Source: Acidobacteriota bacterium (GTDB taxonomy: Bacteria; Acidobacteriota; Terriglobia; Terriglobales; Acidobacteriaceae). From it: 9,058 bases of DNA. Positions 1 through 6,730 of the stretch are shown in pieces. The DNA is taken from the NCBI GenBank assembly GCA_021781255.1, contig JAJXXG010001237.1, forward strand, positions 1 to 9,058, written 5' to 3'. Position 1 is the first letter of the stretch. Every line of letters starts with the position of its first letter. Made by a program: the position numbers and the translations under genes. Under the pieces are notes generated by a model, which worked only from the letters and a program-made list of their open reading frames with translations, ran no database searches and was not told the DNA's origin.

Positions 1-876
1 CTGCGCGTCCTTGATGCCCCCCGGCGTCCATCCCAGCAGCGAAAGAAAATTCCGGAACGCCTCCGGCACAATCCCCATCTGCTTGTACGCCATCACGCTC
101 GTCGCGCCATGCCGCTTGCTCAGCCGCGTCTTGTCCGGTCCCAGAATCAGCGGCACATGCGCAAACACCGGCAGCTCCGCTCCCAGCGCGCGATACTGCA
201 ACACCTGCTTCGGCGTATTCGAAATATGATCCGCGCCGCGAATGATGTGCGTCAGCCGCATGTCAATGTCATCGGCCACCACGCTCAGGTGATACGTGGG
301 AATTCCATCCGACCGCAGCAGTACGAAATCTTCAATCTCCGAATTCGCAAACTCCACCGGCCCGAACACAGCATCGTCAAAGCTCGTCGAGCCTTCCTCC
401 GGCACCGCAAAGCGAAGCGCCGCCGGCTCACCCTTCGCCATCCGCACCTTCGCCTCTTCGCGCGGAATCCTCCTGCATCGCCGGTCATACATCGGCGGCC
501 TGCCTGCCTCGGCCGATTCCTTGCGCCGCTGCTCCAGTTCGTCTTTTGTGCAGAAGCACGGATACGCCTGCCCGCTCGCCAGAATCTTCGCCGCCGTTGC
601 CTTGTAAAGGTCCAGCCGCTGCGACTGAAAGAACGGACCCTCGTCCCACCTCAGCCCCAGCCAGCGCATCCCTTCCAGAATGCCCTCGACCATCTCCTCC
701 GACGAGCGTTCGAAGTCCGTGTCCTCAATGCGCAGAATGAACGTGCCGCCCGTGTGCCGGGCAAACAGCCAGTTGAACAGGGCAGTGCGCGCCCCGCCCA
801 CATGCAGGTAGCCGGTGGGCGAGGGCGCAAAACGAACGCGTGGAGTTGTGTTCTGGGAGTGAGTTTCTTCAGGCAT
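1..876 (-). CDS. gltX: Glutamyl-tRNA synthetase, N-terminal 292 codons (partial, runs off left edge)
   Basis: Class I aminoacyl-tRNA synthetase that joins glutamate to tRNA-Glu in the cytoplasm using ATP. The translation from the ATG at 876 shows the HIGH-type signature SPTGYLHVGG at residues 19-28, the family segment SDGIPTYH at 189-196, IIRGADHISNTPKQ at 211-224, and the KMSKS-type loop as DKTRLSKRHG at 248-257. A zinc-site pattern is present, with C107, C109, Y130 and C134. All catalytic-domain landmarks are intact. The family is usually about 470-530 residues, so the missing part is the anticodon-binding C-terminal region beyond the window. The start is supported by the usual short lead before RVRFAPSPTG. 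A purine-rich stretch lies about 15 bases upstream, so the ribosome site is not ideal. It follows the small membrane-protein gene by 40 bases on the same strand and is probably cotranscribed. Codons are strongly G-ending. Confidence 0.97.
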   Translation of the reverse strand, partial: MPEETHSQNTTPRVRFAPSPTGYLHVGGARTALFNWLFARHTGGTFILRIEDTDFERSSEEMVEGILEGMRWLGLRWDEGPFFQSQRLDLYKATAAKILASGQAYPCFCTKDELEQRRKESAEAGRPPMYDRRCRRIPREEAKVRMAKGEPAALRFAVPEEGSTSFDDAVFGPVEFANSEIEDFVLLRSDGIPTYHLSVVADDIDMRLTHIIRGADHISNTPKQVLQYRALGAELPVFAHVPLILGPDKTRLSKRHGATSVMAYKQMGIVPEAFRNFLSLLGWTPGGIKDAQ

Positions 877-916
877 CTCTGAGGTGTTTTTCCTCTTCGA
901 TGCTATCAGTTCCGGC

Positions 917-1216
917 CTAGACGTGTGGCGGAGGCGGCGGAGGCATCGGCGGCCATCCCGGCTGCGGCACCGGCACCACCTTCCACTCGCCAAAGGCCAG
1001 CACATACATCAGAATCAGCCCGCCAAACGGCACAATATTCAGCAGGGATAGCCAAGGCGAAAACCCCGCCTTCTTGCAGATGAACCAGAAGGGAACAATC
1101 ACCACGGCAAGGGCCACAAGAATGATGATCGGCATGATGGCCAGCACGGCCATCGCCATTTTCTTCACCTGCTCGGGGTCCGGCGGGTTCTGCATCACAT
1201 AGAGCGCAAAGTGCAT
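917..1216 (-). CDS. Small two-helix membrane protein with proline-rich tail, function unknown
   Basis: A 99-residue protein that I do not recognise as a named family. The start at 1216 is chosen over the longer in-frame ATG at 1282 because a good Shine-Dalgarno AGGAG sits 8 bases upstream. Residues about 20-46 form one hydrophobic helix (LAIMPIIILVALAVVIVPFW). The next segment, CKKAGFSPWLSLLNIVPF at 47-64, leads into a second helix to about residue 75. The motif KAGFSPWLSLL followed by VLAFGEW is reminiscent of small bacterial inner-membrane proteins of unknown function. The last 20 residues are proline-rich, with WPPMPPPPPPHV at the end, and would form a flexible tail on one face of the membrane. 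It lies between ispF and gltX on the same strand, 92 bases after ispF and 40 before gltX. The position alone does not indicate a function. Confidence 0.75.
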   Translation of the reverse strand: MHFALYVMQNPPDPEQVKKMAMAVLAIMPIIILVALAVVIVPFWFICKKAGFSPWLSLLNIVPFGGLILMYVLAFGEWKVVPVPQPGWPPMPPPPPPHV

Positions 1217-1224
1217 GAGCGGTG

Positions 1225-1229
1225 CTCCT
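1225..1229 (-). promoter_or_regulatory. Ribosome binding site that fixes the start of the small membrane protein
   Basis: On the minus strand AGGAG lies 8 bases before the ATG at 1216. It favours this start over the ATG at 1282, whose extra 22 residues are not hydrophobic in a way that suggests a signal peptide. Confidence 0.6.
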
Positions 1230-1308
1230 GACTTGAATTGGAAGCTCCCCGCCACGGTAAGGCCAAACCCGGAAATACGCAAATCAAAAATTGAGCATCA
1301 GTCCCGCC

Positions 1309-1923
1309 CTACGTAATGTCCTCCGTGTCGTACACCGGCGCGACGCGTTTCTTCGGCACGCCATGCACGCTGCTCAGCAGGTCTTCCACCACGTCTTCCA
1401 GTTGGCGCTGGCTTTCGATCACGGCGCTCATGCTCTTCAGTTCGTCTGACTCGGCGGCGCGCTCCACCAGCGCCACCGCATGGCATTGCGCCACATGGTC
1501 CAGCCCCAGTCCTTCAGGCGTTTTGGCCTTGATGCTCACCTGGTTCAACTCCACGCCCAGCAGGTCCGCAACGTGCGCGCGCATTTCCCCGGCAATCGGA
1601 GTAATCTTCGGCGTCGCCAGCACCAGCGTCGTGTCCACGTTCACCACCCGGTAGCCCGCATTCTGCAGCTCTTCCATCGCCAGGTTCAGAAAGATCGCCG
1701 AGTCCGCATCCTTCCACCGCGGATCGCCCGGAGGAAAAAAGCTGCCGATATCGCCCGCCGCCACCGCGCCCAGCAGGGCGTCGGTAATCGCGTGCAGCAG
1801 CACGTCTCCATCGGAGTGCCCCGCCAGGCCCTCTGGATGCTCCAGCGTCAATCCCCCAATGCGCAAAGGCACGCCTGGCTTGAATTCATGCGAGTCAAAA
1901 CCAAATCCGATCCGTGTGTCCAT
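1309..1923 (-). CDS. ispF: 2-C-methyl-D-erythritol 2,4-cyclodiphosphate synthase with a C-terminal extension
   Basis: Fifth enzyme of the MEP isoprenoid pathway. It cyclises CDP-methylerythritol 2-phosphate to methylerythritol cyclodiphosphate with release of CMP, as a cytosolic homotrimer. Residues 4-14 read RIGFGFDSHEF, giving the metal ligands D10 and H12. The segment GHSDGDVLLHAITDALLGA at 35-53 contains H44, the third metal ligand, and D48. GDIGSFFPPGDPRWK lies at 57-71, and KAKTPEGLG at 132-140 is the nucleotide-contacting loop. The start at 1923 places RIGFGFDSH at its normal distance from the N terminus; a weak GGAG lies only 3 bases upstream. An ATG at 2079 is in frame, but its extra 52 codons run through a dispersed repeat and are probably not translated. 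The protein is 204 residues against about 157-160 in the family. The excess is a polar, acidic tail from about residue 157 with no motif that I know. It is encoded downstream of ispD. Confidence 0.95.
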   Translation of the reverse strand: MDTRIGFGFDSHEFKPGVPLRIGGLTLEHPEGLAGHSDGDVLLHAITDALLGAVAAGDIGSFFPPGDPRWKDADSAIFLNLAMEELQNAGYRVVNVDTTLVLATPKITPIAGEMRAHVADLLGVELNQVSIKAKTPEGLGLDHVAQCHAVALVERAAESDELKSMSAVIESQRQLEDVVEDLLSSVHGVPKKRVAPVYDTEDIT

Positions 1924-1970
1924 GGTCTCCGTGCCTGTTGTTGAGCTTGTCTCACAGTCTCCAACGCAAC

Positions 1971-2013
1971 CTGTCATCCTGAGCGGAGCGAAGCGCAGTC
2001 GAAGGACCTGCAT
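1971..2013. repeat. Dispersed intergenic repeat between ispD and ispF
   Basis: The stretch beginning TGTCATCCTGAGCGGAGCG and continuing with AAGCGCAGTCGAAGGACCTG closely resembles a short repeat that I remember as scattered between genes in Acidobacteriota and several other high-GC bacteria. Only one copy is present here, so repetition cannot be shown from this window. Its inner part can fold weakly through GAGCG/CGCTC-like segments. On the minus strand it is open in the ispF frame, encoding LRLRFAPLRMT, a peptide typical of mis-annotated ORFs over this repeat. Confidence 0.65.
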
Positions 2014-2047
2014 CTCCACGCTTCCCGGCTCACTGTCCCTGGGTGCC

Positions 2048-2072
2048 CCCAGTCTCAACTTTGAGACCTGGG
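2048..2072. repeat. Imperfect inverted repeat (hairpin) upstream of ispF
   Basis: CCCAGTCTCA and TGAGACCTGGG pair around a four-base loop (ACTT) with one bulged base. It lies 29 bases beyond the ispD stop codon and before the dispersed repeat. There is no T-tract on either side, so it is not a standard rho-independent terminator. It could be part of another intergenic repeat family, or an RNA fold that attenuates or stabilises the ispD-ispF transcript. Confidence 0.55.
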
Positions 2073-2100
2073 AAACCACATCGCTCCAGGCGTTCCGCTC

Positions 2101-2802
2101 TCAGCGGGCGCGCTGGCGCAGGTAGAACTCGGCCAGTTCCAGATCGCCCGCCTGCGTAATCTTCAGATTAACCTGAGAGCCGGGCACCACCGCCACCGGA
2201 TGCCCCGCCCGCTCCACAACCGAAGCCTCATCCGTGCCCACAAAGCCGTCCTGCGTGGCCTCGGCAAAGGCTTGCTGCAGCAGCCCATAGCGAAAGCCCT
2301 GCGGCGTCTGCGCCAGCACCACAAACTCCCGCGGAATCGTCGCCGTAATCAGCGAGCAGTGCGCCGCCCGCTCCACCTGCTTGATGGTGTCCACCGCCGG
2401 CAGGCCCACAATCGCCGCTCCGTGTTCCTTCACGGCATCAATGGTGCGCTGGATCGTCGCCGCGTCAATCAGCGGACGCACCGCGTCATGCACCAGCACA
2501 ATGTCATCCGGTTCCGCGGGCAGAGCGGCCAGCGCATGCGCCACAGACTCCTGCCGGCTGTCGCCGCCCTCCACCACGCGCACCCGCCCGGCAAACCCGT
2601 ACTCGGCCACCTGCGCCTCAACGCGCTCTATCTCCGGCCTACGCACGGCCACGTAGATCGCCGTCACCTGCTCGACCGAGGCAAATGCGCGCAATGAGTG
2701 AATCAGGATGGGCACGCCATCCAGCGAAAGAAACTGTTTCGGCTGCGGCCCGGCCATCCGTGTGCCCAGCCCCGCTGCGGGAAGAATCACAAATACCTGC
2801 AT
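2101..2802 (-). CDS. ispD: 2-C-methyl-D-erythritol 4-phosphate cytidylyltransferase
   Basis: Third enzyme of the MEP pathway. It transfers CMP from CTP to methylerythritol 4-phosphate, giving CDP-methylerythritol, in the cytoplasm. The 233-residue length is normal. The nucleotide-binding start reads PAAGLGTRM at 8-16, with R15, and PKQF at 21-24, with K22. VHDAVRPL at 104-111 holds the metal-binding aspartate D106. PREFVVLAQTPQGF at 157-170 supplies R158 and the conserved TPQ.F motif. TDEASVVE at 190-197 and VNLKIT at 211-216 complete the signature set. The ATG at 2802 is the natural start because the catalytic glycine-rich loop follows at residue 8. No clear Shine-Dalgarno lies upstream, and an extended -10 element sits only 9 bases away, so the mRNA leader may be almost absent. 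It is the first gene of the minus-strand group and is transcribed divergently from the phosphatase gene. Confidence 0.97.
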   Translation of the reverse strand: MQVFVILPAAGLGTRMAGPQPKQFLSLDGVPILIHSLRAFASVEQVTAIYVAVRRPEIERVEAQVAEYGFAGRVRVVEGGDSRQESVAHALAALPAEPDDIVLVHDAVRPLIDAATIQRTIDAVKEHGAAIVGLPAVDTIKQVERAAHCSLITATIPREFVVLAQTPQGFRYGLLQQAFAEATQDGFVGTDEASVVERAGHPVAVVPGSQVNLKITQAGDLELAEFYLRQRAR

Positions 2803-2811
2803 AACTCGTGG

Positions 2812-2820
2812 AGTATAGCA
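2812..2820 (-). promoter_or_regulatory. Possible extended -10 promoter element for ispD
   Basis: Read on the minus strand, TGCTATACT matches the extended -10 form TGnTATAAT with one mismatch. No convincing -35 box is found at normal spacing, as expected if the extended element substitutes for it. Transcription would begin about 2-5 bases before the ispD ATG. Confidence 0.4.
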
Positions 2821-2925
2821 CCGCAGCGTATTCGTCCAGATTGACCTGCCTGTCTTCGGATGAGTGCTTCAAAAATCACTGCGGAAATCCGTTTTTCCAA
2901 TCCGTTTCCGGAGTATGCTTCTGCC

Positions 2926-4971
2926 ATGCCGCAGTTCGGCCGCAGCTTGCTCTTGTTCGTTTTTGCAGCCGCGTTGAGCGTCGCAGCGCTTCGGGCGGCC
3001 GTCCCGATTACTGCCAAGGCACACATTCGCTTTGACGGCGGTGCTGCAACCCTCGACGGTCCCTGGCAATTCCATTTGGGGGACAACCCGGCTTGGGCTT
3101 CGCCAGCCTTTGACGATTCCACCTGGGAACAACTGACCGCTGACAAGCCTTGGGGCATGCAGGGCCACGCGAATCAAGACGGCTTCGCATGGTACCGCCT
3201 TCACGTCATGCTGGCGCGCGGCCAGTCTCCAGATCAACTCGCAATCCTGATGCCCGCCGTTGAAGACGTCTACGAGCTCTACTGGAACGGTCAGCTTGTC
3301 GGTGCCTATGGGAAACTCCCGCCGCATCCAGTCGGCTACGTCGAGTCCACGCCCCACAGCTTCGGACTTGGACCGGCGCAATCCGCTGTCCTCGCCCTTC
3401 GCGTCTGGAAAGCTCCACTCTTTTCGTTCGAAGACGGCTTGGGCGGCGGCCTCGATGCGTCACCCGTGATCGGCAGCCCGCAGTCCATCGCTGGTGCCCT
3501 GGCTGCGCTTGATTACAGCTGGCTCCGCAGCTACCAACTCACCTTCGCGATCGTTTACTTCAACATCCTGGTCGCGGTTCTCGGTTTCGTCATGTGGCTT
3601 CGTGAACGTTCCCAATGGCTCCCTTTCTGGATGGCCTGCTTTGCTGCGAGCATCTCGCTCTCGGTGCTGCTGCTCAATTTCAGGATTCCACTTCCTGCCA
3701 CCGTCGCCGCGGGACTCAACAACCCCGTGGATGTTCTCGGTGAAGTCTCGCTCTGGTTCGTCTTGCTCTACCTTCTCGACCTGCACAACGATGCGCGCAT
3801 TCTCCGCCTTACACGCATCCTCGCCGGCGCCGATTTCGCCTACTCCATCGTCGGAATTGCCATCCTCATCGGCTTTTTCCGACCGCATCCAGTCCCTTGG
3901 CAGATTGCCGATATGACGTTGACGGCGGTGATGTTGCCCCTTTCACTTTACCCGTACTATCTGATCGGTACTGCAATACTGCGCCGCTCAAATCGCGATC
4001 CCCTCCGCTGGGTAGTGGCTGTCTTTGTCTTTCTTTCGCGGACCCTGTATATCACGGCAGGCGCGCTGATGCAGGGCAGGAGGTTTACGCACATTACGCT
4101 GGGCCCCAAATTGATGGAGCCCTTCTTCGTCGTACTCGGCATTCCGATCAACGCTCAGCGGGTGTTCGTCACCGGCCTCCTTGTGACGCTCGTCTATGCC
4201 GTCTATCGCTACGCAGCTGAAGCCCGCCTCAGGCAGATCCGCCTCGAACAAGAGATCCGCAACGCACGCGCGGTGCAACAGGTGCTTATCCCCAACGCCC
4301 TGCCCATCATCCGAGGCTTCAAGGTAGACAGCGTATTCAAGCCCGCAGAAGAGGTCGGCGGCGATTTCTTCCAGATCATTCCACTGCTCGCGGGCGGCGC
4401 GCTCATGGTCATTGGCGACGTCAGCGGCAAGGGTATCCCGGCGGCGATGACCGTCTCGCTCCTGGTCGGCACCGTGCGCACGCTTGCGCATTACAGTGAG
4501 AGCCCGGCGGAGATTCTGACGGCGATGAACCAGCGCATGCTGGCGAGGACCCGGAACGGATTCACTACATGCCTCATCCTCCGTGCCGATCCTGATGGCT
4601 CCATCACTATGGCCAACGCCGGTCACCTTGCCCCGTATCTTGGGAGTCGAGAGCTGGCCATGGAAAACGGGCTTCCCCTGGGTCTCTCCGCGACGGCTGC
4701 GTACAGCGAATCCACAGCGCGCCTGGGCGAAGACGAGCAACTGACAATGCTGACCGATGGCGTCGTGGAGGCACGCAGCAAGACGGGCGAGCTTTTTGGA
4801 TTTGAGCGTACCTTGGCCATTGCCGCCCTTTCCGCCGCATCAATCGCAGAGGCCGCACAACAATTCGGGCAGCAGGACGATATCACGGTTCTCACGATCA
4901 AAAGGAGGACGGCAGTCGCCGAGTCCGAGGGCAGTGTGGCGGCGCCGACCCTTTCGCCGTCGCCGGCGTAG
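2926..4971 (+). CDS. Receptor-like SpoIIE/PP2C serine phosphatase with extracytoplasmic jelly-roll and seven-helix membrane region
   Basis: Numbers refer to the 681-residue form from the ATG at 2926. This start gives a clean signal peptide (RSLLLFVFAAALSVAALRAA, 6-25) and has GGAG 12 bases upstream. An in-frame ATG at 2860 would add 22 polar residues and lacks a ribosome site. Residues about 40-165 resemble the galactose-binding jelly-roll fold (DGPWQFHLGD, then FDDSTWE and WYRLHV) and should lie outside the membrane. About seven hydrophobic helices follow at 200-430. A short charged linker (EARLRQIRLEQEIRNARAVQQ, about 432-452, plausible coiled coil) leads to the SpoIIE domain. There GGDFF (D480), GDVSGKG (D498), ANAGHLAPYL, TDGVVEAR (D611) and QQDDITVL (D651, D652) supply all expected metal-binding acids, so catalytic activity is likely. 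Known relatives dephosphorylate anti-sigma antagonists or similar regulators. No such partner is adjacent. The layout recalls 7TM-DISM receptors; ligand and target are unknown. Silent positions look less C-biased than in tilS. Confidence 0.9.
   Translation: MPQFGRSLLLFVFAAALSVAALRAAVPITAKAHIRFDGGAATLDGPWQFHLGDNPAWASPAFDDSTWEQLTADKPWGMQGHANQDGFAWYRLHVMLARGQSPDQLAILMPAVEDVYELYWNGQLVGAYGKLPPHPVGYVESTPHSFGLGPAQSAVLALRVWKAPLFSFEDGLGGGLDASPVIGSPQSIAGALAALDYSWLRSYQLTFAIVYFNILVAVLGFVMWLRERSQWLPFWMACFAASISLSVLLLNFRIPLPATVAAGLNNPVDVLGEVSLWFVLLYLLDLHNDARILRLTRILAGADFAYSIVGIAILIGFFRPHPVPWQIADMTLTAVMLPLSLYPYYLIGTAILRRSNRDPLRWVVAVFVFLSRTLYITAGALMQGRRFTHITLGPKLMEPFFVVLGIPINAQRVFVTGLLVTLVYAVYRYAAEARLRQIRLEQEIRNARAVQQVLIPNALPIIRGFKVDSVFKPAEEVGGDFFQIIPLLAGGALMVIGDVSGKGIPAAMTVSLLVGTVRTLAHYSESPAEILTAMNQRMLARTRNGFTTCLILRADPDGSITMANAGHLAPYLGSRELAMENGLPLGLSATAAYSESTARLGEDEQLTMLTDGVVEARSKTGELFGFERTLAIAALSAASIAEAAQQFGQQDDITVLTIKRRTAVAESEGSVAAPTLSPSPA
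4953..4970 (+). repeat. 18-base motif at the phosphatase stop codon, copy 1
   Basis: TTCGCCGTCGCCGGCGTA covers the last codons (SPSPA) and two bases of the stop. It contains a CGCCG/CGGCG inverted repeat with a four-base loop. It matches the copy at the ftsH stop at 17 of 18 positions. Confidence 0.5.
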
Positions 4972-5070
4972 AACTGCTCGCCGTCGCCACGGGCGCAAAA
5001 GCAGTTAAACCATTCTCGGCGAGCCGCCGAAAGCTGGTCGCCAAACGCTCCAAGCTTCTATCATCCTTTC

Positions 5071-6486
5071 GTGTCCAAGAATGCTCGCAGCAAACCGGGC
5101 GCATCGCTGCCGCTCGATCTCGCCCTTCTCAAGCCCGGCCTCCGCCTCGCCGTCGGCCTCTCCGGCGGCGCGGACTCCGTCGCCCTCACCTGTGCCCTCG
5201 CCGAGCGCGCCGCCGAACTGGGCCTCGTTCTCCACGCCGCCCACCTCCATCACGGCTTGCGCGACCAAGAAGCCGACGCCGACCTTGCCTTTGCCCGCGA
5301 CCTCGCCGCCCGCCTCGGCTTGCCCTTCCACCAGGTGCATGCGGACACCGCCGCCGAAGCCCGCGCCAATCCTGCCACCGGCAAGCCCTCTGAAACCATC
5401 GAGGAAGCCGCCCGCCGCCTCCGCTACCAGTGGTTTCACAAACTCTTGTCCGAAACGCCGCTCGATGCAGTCGCCACAGCCCATACCCTTGACGACCAGG
5501 CCGAAACCGTCCTCGCCAAGTTCCTCCGCGGAGCATGGACTGAGGGCTTGTCCGGCATCCACCCGGTGGTCGAATATCCCGAAGGCCGCGTCCTCCGCCC
5601 GCTCCTCGGCGCAACCCGAGCCCAGGTCGAGGCATACCTCCGCGACGCAGGCCAGTCCTGGCGCGAAGACTCCTCCAACCGCCACCTCACCTTCACCCGC
5701 AACCGCATCCGCCACGAGCTGCTTCCCCTGCTTGAATCCTGGAATCCTCGCCTCCGCGAGCACCTCGCCCAGATGGCCGAGCTGGCCCGTGACGAAGAGA
5801 GCTGGTGGCAGGCCGAGCTGGCGCGCATCGCTCCGCAGCTCATCCTCCCCGGCCGTCCCGTGCGCGGCGGAGGTCGCGCCGCCGGCAGCGAGCTGGCGCT
5901 CGATGTCACCCGCCTGGCCGCCCAGCCCGTCGCCCTCCAGCGCCGCCTCCTGCGCCATGCCGCCGCGCAACTCGGCGCTGCCCCGGACTTCGCCTCCACT
6001 GAGTCCTTGCGCACCCTTGCCCTCGCCGGCCGCGCCGGCCAGAAGCGCGAACTCGCCCAGGGCCTCCGTGCCGAGCGAACCCATCGCGAGCTGCGCCTCA
6101 CACTCGCGGCAACCTCGCCCGCAATCCATCCCGCCTCCGATGCCGTGCCCGTATATGCAGTGCCCATCCCCGGCGAGGTCGATGCCCCCGCCTTCGGCCT
6201 GCGGCTCCGCATCAATCTCGACCCCGGAGCCGCGCCCGCCGCGCAAACCGCCTGCCTCCGCAACTGGAAACCCGGCGACCGCGTCCGCCTCCGCCACTCC
6301 AGCCGCCCCCGCAAGGTCAAGGAAGTGCTGGAGCGCATGCGGGTTACCGGCGTCAGCCGCGCCCATTGGCCGGTCCTCGAACTCGAAGGCCGCATCCTCT
6401 GGATGCAGGGCGTTCAGTTGGAGTCGGATACGGGAATCCAGGTGGTAATCACTCCCTTGGAAACCAGCGCCCGGCACGCTCCCTGA
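5071..6486 (+). CDS. tilS: tRNA(Ile)-lysidine synthetase
   Basis: ATP-dependent enzyme that attaches lysine to C34 of the CAU-anticodon tRNA-Ile, so that it reads AUA codons. It is cytosolic and essential in most bacteria. The N-type ATP pyrophosphatase domain shows the PP-loop SGGADS at 31-36, HLHHGLR at 58-64, the TAHTLDDQAET motif at 136-145, and REDSSN at 198-203 followed by TRNRIRHELLPLL at 209-221. The C-terminal tRNA-recognition domain is present, with RNWKPGDRVRL at 397-407 and RKVKEVL at 414-420. The length of 471 residues is normal. The start is the GTG at 5071; no ATG occurs in this frame before the PP-loop and no Shine-Dalgarno is visible, so the exact start is uncertain by some codons. 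It begins 99 bases after the phosphatase gene. Codons are extremely C-ending, which opens long false frames on the other strand and in frame +2. Confidence 0.96.
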   Translation: MSKNARSKPGASLPLDLALLKPGLRLAVGLSGGADSVALTCALAERAAELGLVLHAAHLHHGLRDQEADADLAFARDLAARLGLPFHQVHADTAAEARANPATGKPSETIEEAARRLRYQWFHKLLSETPLDAVATAHTLDDQAETVLAKFLRGAWTEGLSGIHPVVEYPEGRVLRPLLGATRAQVEAYLRDAGQSWREDSSNRHLTFTRNRIRHELLPLLESWNPRLREHLAQMAELARDEESWWQAELARIAPQLILPGRPVRGGGRAAGSELALDVTRLAAQPVALQRRLLRHAAAQLGAAPDFASTESLRTLALAGRAGQKRELAQGLRAERTHRELRLTLAATSPAIHPASDAVPVYAVPIPGEVDAPAFGLRLRINLDPGAAPAAQTACLRNWKPGDRVRLRHSSRPRKVKEVLERMRVTGVSRAHWPVLELEGRILWMQGVQLESDTGIQVVITPLETSARHAP

Positions 6487-6596
6487 GCGGGTTAGGCAAA
6501 CCCTCCCGATCCCCCCATCCCGCCGGAACTCATCCTTCAATTCGTAGGAGTTCTCCCGCCTTCGGAGTACAATCTCTAGATACTGCTCATCGGGCT

Positions 6597-6618
6597 GCGG
6601 GAGATTTTTGTCTCCCGC
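6597..6618 (+). promoter_or_regulatory. Perfect hairpin in the tilS-ftsH gap
   Basis: GCGGGAGA and TCTCCCGC form an 8-bp perfect stem around the loop TTTTTG. It lies 111 bases after the tilS stop and 119 bases before the ftsH start. No T-run follows the stem, so it is not a textbook terminator. A TACAAT hexamer at 6568-6573 could be a -10 box, which would place the hairpin near the 5' end of an ftsH leader, but no matching -35 is seen. Confidence 0.5.
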
Positions 6619-6724
6619 TACCGGGCGTCATACTTTCTGTGACTTCAGGGAAGGTTCGGGCGTCTAAAGAGATGCAGTAGGCGGTGTTTGAGGTCCATCT
6701 GTGCGGCTTCTCCCCCGCCGGGAA

Positions 6725-6730
6725 AGAGGA
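6725..6730 (+). promoter_or_regulatory. Ribosome binding site that fixes the ftsH start
   Basis: AGAGGA sits 6 bases before the GTG at 6737. The upstream in-frame GTG at 6701 has no comparable site, and its 12 extra residues are arginine-rich. Confidence 0.75.

Noticed and set aside
109..882. 257-codon plus-strand frame over gltX
   Set aside because: Arginine-rich shadow of the glutamyl-tRNA synthetase gene, which is well supported on the minus strand.
2841..2869. TTGACC at 2841-2846 as a -35 box for the phosphatase gene
   Set aside because: No acceptable -10 hexamer lies 16-18 bases downstream.
2860..2925. Longer start for the phosphatase gene at the ATG at 2860
   Set aside because: It would put 22 polar residues ahead of a good signal peptide and has no ribosome site. 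It is kept only as an alternative.
5081..6448. 455-codon plus-strand frame overlapping tilS in another frame, starting with ATG
   Set aside because: The product is an A/P/S-rich shadow without domain features. The tilS frame carries the PP-loop and other motifs.
5005..6540. 511-codon open frame on the minus strand opposite tilS
   Set aside because: It covers tilS, which has all family motifs. The antisense frame is open because C-ending codons avoid antisense stops. Its protein is glycine/alanine/glutamate-rich with no recognisable domain and no ribosome site.
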